Of a stretch of DNA of 64,000 nt, positions 12,304-22,700 are shown one piece after another. The position numbers were made by a program, and so were the translations under genes. The stretch is from assembly GCA_002633005.1 (NCBI GenBank), contig NMRA01000532.1, positions 228,193 to 292,192 on the forward strand, in the 5' to 3' direction. This stretch comes from Phoronis australis (lineage: Eukaryota > Phoronida > Phoronidae). The notes beneath the pieces are model-generated. The model had not been told where the DNA came from. It made no database searches and worked only from the letters and a program-made list of their open reading frames with translations. Numbering within the stretch: position 1 is the first letter of the stretch; every line of letters begins with the position of its first letter.

Positions 12304-12597
12304 CAGTGGCAGATTTAGGGGGGGGGGGCATGGCAGATTCCATTTGGCATTTTGGATTGCGAATTGGTGACTGGCATATGCGCGCACCTAGGCGGGCTCG
12401 TGGGCGAATGCACAATGCATAGCCTTGAACAAACCCCAGTTTACTTTTTTTCTTTTTTTTAGTCAGAAGGTACACAAACACAAAATTTCAAGACCCCTGC
12501 ATCCCTACATTTTAGGCTGGGTGCGCATGTGGTGTAATTCTGGTTATTCCTGTGCCATAGCCCCCCTACCTAACTCAAAATCCTGGATCTGCCCCTG
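12304..12597. mobile_element. hAT-like MITE with imperfect terminal inverted repeats
   Basis: The left end reads CAGTGGCAGATTTAGGGGGG. The reverse complement of the right end reads CAGGGGCAGATCCAGGATTT. Both fit the CAG-GGC-GAT-AGG terminal pattern seen in small nonautonomous hAT elements of many animals. The five bases AAATG occur immediately on both sides (12299-12303 and 12598-12602), a candidate target-site duplication, although hAT elements usually make eight. The 294-bp interior has no transposase coding. Confidence 0.7.
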
Positions 12598-12979
12598 AAA
12601 TGGACCTTAAAGTAATTTACTCCACTTTTAGACAGGTGTCGCCATACTTCATCTCTGTTTCGCATAATAACATCCAACGAGACAACTATTGCCCTTTGGG
12701 CAAATATTAACGAAGTGCAGTATTATCTCCTCAACACCGCACAAAAGAAATTACCTAAATTCCATTTTTTTACTTTTCAAAAGGTGGTTCTATTTAAATT
12801 CTCAAAACATTAGGTTACATTACTTTGTCCATGACACCTGTACAGTCAACACATGTAAAGCATATAACACTTGGACATTTTTAATGTTTATTTTCTGTTG
12901 ATACGTGTAAATTAAAATGAAAATGAACTACTGTTTGTCTGTCATCTTCTCTGGTGATGAATTGAAGTTAATGCATCAG

Positions 12980-13246
12980 AGCGGTCAACTCCTACAGGGA
13001 GCCAGATTTATTTAAACACAACCTGTTCTGACGACACCAAGTTTATTGAAGACGTGACGACTCATTGCGCGTGCGTGTATAATGGACACCAAGTCCGATG
13101 GGTTTTAGGTGGAATCGAGGCTAACGCAACAGGGAGATCGCCACTGGTGGTTACCGTCAAACCAAAGCGACAGCACCATCTATCGACTGGAATGTGTATT
13201 GACGATGAATCTGGTCGGAATAAATCCTTCGCCATGAATGTGGAAT
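12980..13246 (+). other. Ig-like exon 1 of the Arg-tail receptor
   Basis: The exon lies between the CATCAG acceptor ending at 12979 and the GTAAGT donor at 13247. It reads in phase 1 and ends with one base (T) that makes TAC with the next exon. Cysteines near THC and TGMC bracket a conserved-position tryptophan (VRWVL). The domain is short and divergent. The acceptor is the least certain boundary. Confidence 0.65.
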
Positions 13247-14283
13247 GTAAGTTGAACTACACAATCGATCAAGTAAGTGTGGAGTTGGTGACTTTACAGA
13301 TACCCGGTGGCCTACCGCTATTCAAATCTTAATATAAAACATACTATGACGGCAACTAATGTAGACAGACTGAGCACGAAGAGAACATTATTGTAAAACC
13401 GTACGTCTGTTTCCTGGTATTCAAGTAACATATATTGATCCACAGCCCATTCCTTACAAAAGTCAGTCTATCGTCTGCCGCAAAATTGATTTAGCTTCTG
13501 TTATGTAGACTACGGTAAGAAGTTTGGATCATTTTCTTCAACAGACGCACCATCAGCGGTGTCAGTCACCTGCGCGCAAAAACGTCCGTGGCGAAATGGA
13601 ACCCGAATCACGTGCACGTGTTCGTCAGAAGGCGGTAATCCGCAACCATCAAGACTCGTGATGTACAGTCGACTTCTGGCCGTACAAGGTCTGTCTCCGC
13701 TGCTTATGAAATTGGTGGCTACAAGTATACTCAATGGCAACAACATTACATGCATAAGTATCGTCGGAGGAAGGGAAACGGTCGTTAAGACTGATTATCG
13801 AATGAAAATCGCGTGTGAGTACTCCGATTAATTCGGTTGGAGTGTGAAAGGAATACGACGAGAAAAGATAAGTGAGATCCTAACGGACATAGAATACAAA
13901 GTATAAAATGCAACATACTGACGCGTTGTCAAGGTCAATCGCTCAAAACATGATTGATTGATTGATTGAACACTTCAACAAAATTTAGAAAAAGTCAAAT
14001 AGGAAATTTTGAAAGACCATAATTTAAATAGTATTTTTTCACGGAGCACTGGCAGTGGTAAAGTTGAGCATGTGGACATATGATACACGTGATCAAAGAT
14101 TCACTCTGATACCGACGGGTATGCCTGTGTGCATATTGTCAACTAAAAATTTCACCTATATTAAATGATATCTCAATAATATTGTATATATTATATTGTG
14201 AAACGTGATATTACTGAACTCATAAACGTAAAAACAATAACAAAAACAACAATTACAACTGTAAAAATAATAGTAACTGCAGT

Positions 14284-14340
<57 letters not shown>

Positions 14341-17300
14341 AATAATAATGATAATATTTGTATTATTATTAGTAGTTTTAGTACACACTAATGACTGGTT
14401 ATTATTTACTTTTAATGTGCTTGCCCATTTTGAAGGAACTAACCATTGTTTTGTTTAAACCACAGGAATGACATGGATAAATACTGTAAATTGAAGGCAA
14501 GATTTTCAATATACTACATTAAAATGAGATTAAAATCTGTGTATATAAAAACAGTGGCATTTAGAATACAGTTGTAACTAATAACGCCAAACTACATGTA
14601 GTCACATTTGGTACTGCTAAGAAGGCATGTCGAAAACAGTCTTCTGAATGCAGGATGAGCAAAAACAGTTCGGATTCAGATTGATAGACCTGTCTGTGAG
14701 TTTAAACGACAAATCTTGTACCTAAGTCAAAAAGCAATGCATTTATTGTCACTTGAATTGTGAGTACATTTTTGGGAACTGTCCGAATTTCATCAATGTC
14801 TTTGAGAGTTATTCTAGGTAAAAATCGTGTACGTGTACTTCACTATTTGGGGATCAGATTATAGTTTTCTAACTCCAAGCTGTAGTTAAGTTCACTGAAA
14901 CATTACTTACAAGATTAGCTTCTAATTGTGAAAACTAATCAATGATTCCGTCGATTTTCGTAGATACATGAACATTTAAATCAGAAACAAATGAATATTT
15001 TAATGAAAACGGAATGTTATAAGCAATTTCCGCAGGCATGCTCGCAGATTTTTGACATGTAACCGGGGAAACATGGGAGACGGGGCATTCGTATTTAGGT
15101 GTACTGTTGCCCATTTCAGAGGTACCTATAACGGTTCATGAGTTAAAGATGATCTCTAAAAAACGCTGAGACCTTTAGTTATGATTGCAAGTACTTTGAG
15201 TACCCCCATCCGACATATAAATGGTCATCACAAATCGACATGTGCGAATTTCTTATGAACAACTCCAAGTTACGATCTTCAAAAGAAATAGTCTTCTTGT
15301 GGTACTGTGGGAAAAGTAACTTTTTTATATAACTAACCATCGGAAATAACTATTTTGTGTAATTCACAAAGAGTGGTCTTCACGTATTTCAAAATTCTAC
15401 CTTTTCGATGGCGGTCAATCCCATTGTATTTTTCACATATTGATTGCACGAGTCGAATGTCACAATACTGTTGTGTTGTGCACGAATGTTTTGTGTTGTT
15501 GATGAATGTAGAATCTAAACTTCCCTAGTGGATATTTGGCAGTGTCGGATTTACATGTATAGAGGGACAAATGGAAAATTCCCCCAAACCGCCCCACCGA
15601 AAGAGGGTCCCGTTTGAAATGGGACATCTTAAGATGGAAGGCTAAACATCATTAAGCTTAGAAAAGAGTGACAGTTCATTCAATCGTCGTGTGACTCAAG
15701 AAGTGGCCTTCCTCAACATGAAAGCCGGTTGTACGATTTCACAGGGAAATAGAATAAATCGATTCCAACATTGGGCTCTCTCTGCGTGAGCGGCCCGTTA
15801 AGAATATGTCAATAAATAAACGAAAATGGTGGCCACTTGAATGTCGTCAACAGCCCTCTTCGAGGCTGCGCCCGTAAATATGGAAAGATCTAAATTTTCA
15901 AAGATCAAGAAATGTACAGGACTTGATATTATCTGTCAGGTCATCAATTTGTCTCAAGTGATATACAATTTCAAGAAAAAAACGAAAACATTGAGCGACA
16001 GTTGTCTCCGTTATTCTTTGCTAGAGAGGGGCCTCTAGAAAAATATATTTTTGCAAAATTGTCTTATTGAATTTACCATTTTCTCAATTTTTCGATATAC
16101 ATGTACTATGAACGATTAAGTGCACGTTTTCAAGTACGTTTAGACGACCTACGCTGCAAAGACAGAGACCCGGCCTATTAACAATATCCTGGCCAGGGTC
16201 TTCAAAAGGTAAACCATGCTCTGATACCGAGTTGTCATATCTTGTCTTGAATTTCTTCTCTTATCTGTATTCGTATTCTTTCTTTTCTCGACTGTCCCCT
16301 GCCCATGCCTATGTGGGTTGGCCACGGCCCCTGAAGCCTGCAAAATTTTTGGGGGCATGTGCCCCCGCCCCCGCTTCCTACAGCCCTGACGTCACATGTC
16401 ATACCGCGTCAGCTCGCCAAATGTTGTGAGCGTAAAAAATATTGAGAGACTGGGACGCGTTTGCGTGGGCTAACCGCTTCATAACTATCTGTTTAGAGTT
16501 CAGTATCGCTAGGACGTCTCTAGAAAAGCAAGAGAACGCGAGATTACGCAAGATATTGACGTGCATTTTTAATGAGAGCACGTTATATTGGTTTTCTATC
16601 CGAGAGACAGCTACTGAACTCCGTCTACTTTGAATGCCTGTACACCGTATTTATACAGGTATGGCCGTTGGCACAGCAANTGTTAAAAATATGTCGATAA
16701 ATAAACGAAAATGGTGGCCACTTGAATGTCGTCAATAGCCTTCTTCGAGGCTGGGCCCGTAAATATGGAAAGATCTAAATTTTCAAAGATCAAGAAATGT
16801 ACAGGAATTGATATTATCTGTCAGGTCATCAATTTGTCTCAAGTGATATACAATTTCAAGAAAAAAACGAAAAAATTCAGCGACAGTTGTCTCCGTTATT
16901 CTTTGCTAGAGATAGGCCTCTAGAAAAATATATTTTTGCAAAATTGTCTTATTGAATTTACCGTTTTCTCAATTTTTCGATATACATGTACTATGAACGA
17001 TTAAGTGCACGTTTTCAAGTACGTTTAGACGACCTACGCTGCAAAGACAGAGACCCGGCCTATTAAAAATATCCTGGCCAGGGTCTTCAAAAGGTAAACC
17101 ATGCTCTGATACCGAGTTGTCATATCTTGTCTTGAATTTCTTCTCTTATCTGTATTCGTATTCTTTCTTTTCTCGACTGTCCCCTGCCCATGCCTATGTG
17201 GGTTGGCCACGGCCCCTGAAGCCTACAAAATTTTTGGGGGCATGTGCCCCCGCCCCCGCTTCCTACAGCCCTGACGTCACATGTCATACCGCGTCAGCTC

Positions 17301-19444
17301 GCCAAATGTTGTGAGCGTAAAAAATATTGAGAGACTGGGACGCGTTTGCGTGGGCTAACCGCCTCATAACTATCTGTTTAGAGTTCAGTATCGCTAGGAC
17401 GTCTCTAGAAAAGCAAGAGAACGCGAGATTACGCAAGATATTGACGTGCATTTTTAATGAGAGCACGTTATATTGGTTTTCTATCCGAGAGACAGCTACT
17501 GAACTCCGTCTACTTTGAATGCCTGTACACCGTATTTATACAGGTATGGCCGTTGGCACAGCAACGCCACTTTCGGGAAGTCACCCATTCCAGGTGATTT
17601 ATTGAAACCACTGAGCTATAGCACATTGTTGAAACTAACTTCAATTCAAGCAAGGAATAAGAATGTGACGATGATGTTGATTTAGAAAAACAAATACAAA
17701 CGCCTGGGAAGAAAGGTTATGTTTTAATTCCAGGGCAGGGTTTTCATCAGTAGCGGCTTAGCTGTTCTTCACCTGCTGTACATTAAGGTAACTGAAAGTC
17801 TGATATTTGAACAGTTGGAGAAACAAACCACATGAAGATTATCAATGATGGCGCCAAAGAGTTAGATGGCGGTGTGTTCAGCGTGCAGTATAATAGACGT
17901 GCTTTCATGTACTGTATGAGCGGAAGTAGTTATCCACCAACTTCAATAAAGTGGAACCACAAAGCACAGGACAAAACGACACACTTACTGACATCTAGCG
18001 GTGGAGTGATCAGCGTCAGAAGAGTGTCAGTTCTATCCAAAAGGCGGGAATCTCTGCTATTGACGTGCTTTGGTTCGAATGTTGCTCTTGATGCCGAAGC
18101 AAACAAATCAGTCATTATGGAGTTAATAGGTAAATGTACGGGAAATTTGTGTGTGTACGCAGCCGCGTATCAAATATGGGCTTAACCTAGGTCCTAGGAT
18201 TAGGTCCAATTAGGGCCCCTTGGTCCAAGAGCAACGTTCACTCTACAGCCAGTAAGTCAAGTGAATTGTTTAATACCTGAAGGAACTTTAAAGAGTAAAA
18301 TCCCCATTTTGACTGCAGGGTTTTTGTTTCAGCCACCACTTTACATAATCATTTTGGAAATGCAAGATCTTTGATAAACTGACAAAACAGAATCTGGTAG
18401 TGGACGTCTGACGCGATGAGCATTTAAGTAAGGAGATTGACTTTCTCAATTTAGAAGTGTAAATCCCGGCATTTCTACGCAAGTGTCATAAATGGATGTG
18501 TCGCAAAGATTTGGTACCAAAGCATGCCTTTTCTTGTTAAAAGTCTCAACTCATGGCTTAGTTTTTTTGGGTTGAATCAATTTTTACAATGTGAATATGT
18601 GCGATTCCATATTATGTTAAGATCGATAGTTTCAAAAGAACATATTCAAGAAACTTGGTTCAGTAAAACAGCATTTTGCTAGTGTAAACCTTGTTCAAAA
18701 GGATCATGTCATGAAAAAATAGAAAGGTAATTGTTAGCGAATCTCCAAACAAATAAGTCCATTTTAGTCGTCATTTCATTTCTCCCTAAAACGGAAGGTG
18801 TCCACGTAGCCGATTTTCTAAATGGTGGGTATCTTAGTTTCGTAGCACCGTTACCACTCAAAATACAGTCGGGAAACCACCACGGGCAAAACCTAGTTGC
18901 TTTAATAATTTAAAGGAATGTTGTCGTCAGCTGCTAATGCGCCACTTGTATACCTATTGTAATCAGTGACACAACATGGACGTGTTGTTAGAAAAACATT
19001 CAACTAGTGATACGTGGCTACAGCTAACACCACAGTAGTTCTTCTGCAGGACCGTCCAAAACAAGGAGCACGCCGTCGACTGTAGATCTAAACTTGTTCC
19101 TCTACGGATTTGGCGGATTTGTTTTCGGTTTGATATGTACTCTGGCCGTGGGAGCGGTCTTAAGTCATGTGACTACAACAGGTACTTCAGTTACGAAAAA
19201 ATCACACAACAAGAACTCAGTACGACCAGGTCGAATAACAAGGGCTGCAAAAAGTAACAACGCACGAAGACCACCACCTGGCGGACATAGACGCTGTCAC
19301 CGTCCACGATACGGCAGATCGATGCAAGGACGACATAGACCCCGACGAAGACGACAGCGCCACCGCCGAAAACCAAGGAAACGGTGGGAGTCGAGGTCGT
19401 CCAGCTCGTCTACGTCTAGTTCTACAAGTTATTTAGATTACTAA
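12980..19444 (+). CDS. type I membrane protein with three Ig-like domains and an Arg-rich tail (5' partial)
   Basis: Four phase-1 exons join in frame: 12980-13246, 13545-13814, 17815-18129 and 19050-19444, with TAA as stop. All donors and acceptors are GT/AG. The first three exons each encode an Ig-like fold with paired cysteines (HCACVYNGHQVRWVL then TGMC; GTRITCTCSSEGGNPQP then NITC; AFMYCMSGSS, IKWN, then LLTC). NAT, NKS and NIT sequons fit an extracellular location. The last exon encodes a membrane helix (FGGFVFGLICTLAVGAVL) and a cytoplasmic tail of about 85 residues with an extreme arginine-rich core (RHRPRRRRQRHRRKPRKRW) and a serine/threonine end. AATAAA lies at 19483. Exon 1 expects a preceding phase-1 exon, so the signal peptide and possibly an N-terminal Ig domain are missing from the model. 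It converges with the giant Ig receptor gene. The ligand and role are unknown. Confidence 0.75.
13545..13814 (+). other. Ig-like exon 2 of the Arg-tail receptor (C2 type)
   Basis: The acceptor TTCTTCAACAG ends at 13544 and the donor GTGAGT starts at 13815. The translation contains RITCTCSSEGGNPQPS, the usual C2-type strand-B/C pattern with a G-NP-P turn, and a distal cysteine in NNITC. The expected tryptophan is replaced (LVMY). It is phase 1 at both ends. Confidence 0.7.
14284..14350 (+). repeat. (AAC)18 microsatellite followed by AAT/GAT triplets
   Basis: Eighteen uninterrupted AAC triplets run 14284-14337, followed by a short AAT-rich tail. It lies in the intron between Ig exons 2 and 3. 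The long poly-Thr and poly-Val open frames on the two strands are products of this repeat and are not genes. Confidence 0.95.
14400..15790 (+). other. intron of the Arg-tail receptor gene, nothing recognised
   Basis: This is part of the 4-kb intron between 13814 and 17815. No Ig-like exon with a phase-1 frame was found here. No tandem repeat or terminal inverted repeat stood out. Confidence 0.5.
15797..17564 (+). repeat. 885-bp direct duplication split by a single N (probable assembly artefact)
   Basis: Copy 1 (15797-16679) and copy 2 (16682-17564) are offset by 885 bases and nearly identical, differing by scattered substitutions. Copy 1 ends and copy 2 begins at the lone N at 16680. The open frames at 15841, 16232 and 16442 recur at 16726, 17117 and 17327. 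The pattern fits two allelic contig ends that overlap but were joined rather than merged. It lies in an intron, so no coding exon is affected. Confidence 0.9.
17815..18129 (+). other. Ig-like exon 3 of the Arg-tail receptor
   Basis: The acceptor GAACAG ends at 17814 and the donor GTAAAT starts at 18130. The exon is phase 1 on both sides: T plus TT gives Phe at the start, and G plus GA gives Gly at the next junction. The translation has cysteine (FMYCMSGSS), tryptophan (SIKWNHK) and cysteine (LLLTCFGS) at Ig spacing, with a late NKS sequon. Confidence 0.75.
19050..19444 (+). other. transmembrane and Arg-rich tail exon of the Arg-tail receptor
   Basis: The acceptor CTTCTGCAG ends at 19049. A short stalk is followed by an 18-20 residue hydrophobic helix and then the cytoplasmic tail. 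The central part of the tail is dominated by arginine with some histidine and lysine. The end is Ser/Thr-rich, terminating SYLDY. Such a basic tail could bind acidic lipid, nucleic acid or an acidic partner; the sequence alone does not decide which. Confidence 0.75.
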
Positions 19445-19482
19445 CCTATCGGCGTCTAAAAGATTATATCGACTTTCAAGAG

Positions 19483-19492
19483 AATAAATAAA
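19483..19492 (+). terminator. polyadenylation signal of the Arg-tail receptor gene
   Basis: Overlapping AATAAA hexamers occur at 19483 and 19487, 39 bases after the TAA stop. No equally clear AATAAA exists on the minus strand within the 270 bases below the opposing stop at 19714. The two convergent transcripts may therefore overlap at their 3' ends. Confidence 0.7.
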
Positions 19493-19713
19493 AATATCAA
19501 CACGTGGTCTTAAGACATCATACATGTACGTTATCGCATGAGTTACACACCATTCGACAGAATCATTACTATACAAAAAAACAAACGTTTATCAAGCATA
19601 TGGGAGATCGAGACACTGGTCTCACAATATAATTCATTTAGAATTTGTAGTCTTCGGATTAATAAAACACGTGTTCCGATTAAAGTAGGGACTAACTACA
19701 CAGCGTTAAACAA

Positions 19714-22700
19714 CTAGCTTGATGTTTTCCTTTCAACACCAATGATTCCGCGACCTAATGCTTCTCTGTCGAATTTCTTTTCCTCTCTCGCTTTCTCCTT
19801 CTCCTTCTTTAAATTCTTCCTTCCCCAAGAGTAGCTATTGGCAACTTCGTTGCTGGCTTCCTCAAGAGCCTTGGAAACACGATCTATTAACTTCCCTTGC
19901 TTCCTTCTGTTTGCTGCTTTGGGTTTATACCCGGCCTTGTCTATACTTTCTTGGCAAAATGTTTTTGTCCAGACATAAAACATAGTAGCTCCAATACTGA
20001 CGTCCAATATCTTGTCCTCTGTGAACGGGCTTAGAATGTCCAGTGCTCGAGAAGCTATCATTGGATGCAGGTAGAGCACATCAAACTTCATAATACGCCA
20101 AAAGAGGCCTTCGTAATCCATTGTTCTTATAGTTTGGCACAACTTCTGGCAATCTTCCCATACTCTAGTCACGCGTTCATCCTCGCCCAGCAGTAGCATC
20201 GTTGCTACCATCACTTCGTGAACGCCAGGTGGTGGTCGAGCATAGTCACGGATTTCCAGCATCAATTCTCTATCCATACTCAGTAAGCAGAGTTTCATTT
20301 CGACAGTCCTTTGCTCACCAGGACATCGGGAGGCAATGTCCTTTAGATCTTCCAACTGGCTTGAATGCCTGCTTTGCTGAGATGTTGATGAGCGAGCTCT
20401 TGATCCAACAGAGCCTCTTCTAGATAAGCTTGATCCTCTTTTCGCCACCTTGTCTTTTGCAAGGTTGTACTGAAATATTTTCGTACCATAACGCCGTTGC
20501 TTTAAGGATTTGACAAACCCACAATCTTCGTCAATGCTTTCCAATCCATACGTTGGACTAACACCAATCGGGCGCTGAATGAAGTCAACGTTTCTCTTGA
20601 TTTTCTTTTTTGTTGGTTTTGACTTTCCTGTTTTGAAATCTGTGTCAAGATCGGCTGGCTTTGTTTTCTGTCGCTTGATATATTGCCAAATTCCGCCCGG
20701 CCTCTTTCGAGCTTCTTCTCTGAACCTCTGTTTAGCAAGGTTTGCTTCCATTGCCTTTGTTAGTATATCTTCTTCACCTAAACTTGATTTTCTTAGCTCA
20801 CCCTTGATGAGTTTTTCTAATATGTCATCGGCGTCAGTGTTTTCTCTTTGAATGTCCTCTATAATTTGTTGTTTGTGCAGTTCAACCTTTGCTTCGTTAC
20901 GTTTTCGTATTTCCTCTTTCTTTTGCAATAACTTGTTCACTAGTTCAGCACGCTCCTCCTCATAGTTTCGCGTTTCCTTATCTTTCCTCCTGCCCTTTTC
21001 TTGTACTACTGCTTTTACGATTTCATCTTCTGGCATTGTTTCCCTTTTCATACCTCGGCCAATCTCCTGTTCCTTTTTGACTGTAGTTTTCGCCTTTTCA
21101 AAGCTTTTATTATATGCCCCAGATATTGCGGGGATTTGTCTGAAAACAGCTTCACTCAATCCAATGTCCATGGGCTTCTGTGTAGTAATCACAGCAGCTG
21201 GTGCTTGGGCATACCTTGGTGCGATTGGAGGAAATACGGGTTTGAACGGCTGAATGACATGGTCAGAGGATTGTGGACTCTGCAAGTCTTTGAAGTCGCC
21301 ATTCCTAACCATCATTTGCTCCAACTCAATTTTTCGTCCTACAATCTTATCCACTATCGCCATCTCTCTGTCGTCGAAAGGGAGTAAGGCAGTGTAAGGC
21401 ACAGGAGATATAGGTGTCGCAGGTGGTGAAGGCTTCTCGTCACGTGGCCTTTTTTGGCAGGACCAGGGCCGCCAAGTTTGTTGATTCCCTCTCGGCGAAG
21501 ACTTTGGAGCCAGTGCGGGACGTTTTTTATCTTTTATAACATCTTTCTTCACTTCTGTCTCTTCCGGCTCAAACAGCTGTTCACCTGAATACAGTGGCTT
21601 GCTGAGCATAGGTTGAGCAACACCGTCGCTGCCAGACACTGAATGCTCCATTGGCTCGTCTAAATCTTTGATTCGTTTCGGGAACACAGAGTGATGAACC
21701 ACGTTTGCACTTAAATTCACCGTGCTGTCAGAGTCTTTTCTGTGCTCAAGATACGCGTGGATACTTCCAAATGTCTCTTTCGTGTCCGTCGTTGGCTTCA
21801 AATTTTCGGCAGATTGTTGACCTGGCTCATCATCAGCGTTTGTGTATCTAGCTGTTTTCGGATCTGACGATTGTCTGTGTGGTTTTCCGGAAGACCAAGG
21901 CAGATCTGAGCTATCTTTTTTATCGGCTGTTGTGATGACGGGATCCCTACCCATTGCTGTTTGAATTTGGTCATTTTGAGCCACCTTGTCTGCCTCAGGT
22001 TTATCGGTTGCTTCCATCTCTTTAGAAAATATTTGATCCGACGACTGTTTGTGTGTCTGTCCGAAAGACGAGTACAGGTGTGAGCCATCTTTTTGATCCA
22101 CCATTTGGTTGACGGGTTCCTTGCTCAACACTGATTGAATTTGATCATTTTGAGCAGCCTTGTCTGCTTCAAACATACCGTTTGCTTCCTCGGTAGAACG
22201 TACCCGAACGTCTGTGGAATTTTCAAGTTGACAGCTTTCAGCGGACTTGGCCGCTTTGGCTTCAACATTTGTCGGGCTGTGCTCCAAAGTATCATCTGAT
22301 TTGGCTTTTGTATCTGTGTCTTCAGCAACCTGGTCCCACCCTGAAAACATCTTTCCATCCCCAATGTCGTCCTCACTTAATGCTTTGACACCAGGTTCAA
22401 CCTGTGATTGCTTCTCTTCAGGACATGCTTGATCTTGATCACTATAAACAGGTTGGAATACTTTGCTCACATCCTCGCCTGTTGTATTAAAATCAGATTC
22501 CTGTGATAGCTTTCCTCTGTCAATCACCCTCTCCTCATCAATTTGATAGCCGTCCAATTCATTGCATTCAACTTCTTTCTCTGTAATGTTTCCCGCAGCC
22601 AGACTACGTGAGTCTGTGTCAAAGAATTCTTCGTTTCTCTCCTGCTCGTCAAACGTGATTTCTGAGAATGCCCCTGAAGTGCCTTCTCCGCTCATTTTGC

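Noticed and set aside
14191-14458. poly-Thr (plus) and poly-Val (minus) open frames
   Set aside because: Both are translations of the (AAC)18 microsatellite and its flanks in an intron.
15797-17564. 885-bp tandem duplication as a biological event
   Set aside because: The copies meet exactly at a lone N, as at three other places, so an unmerged contig overlap is the better explanation.
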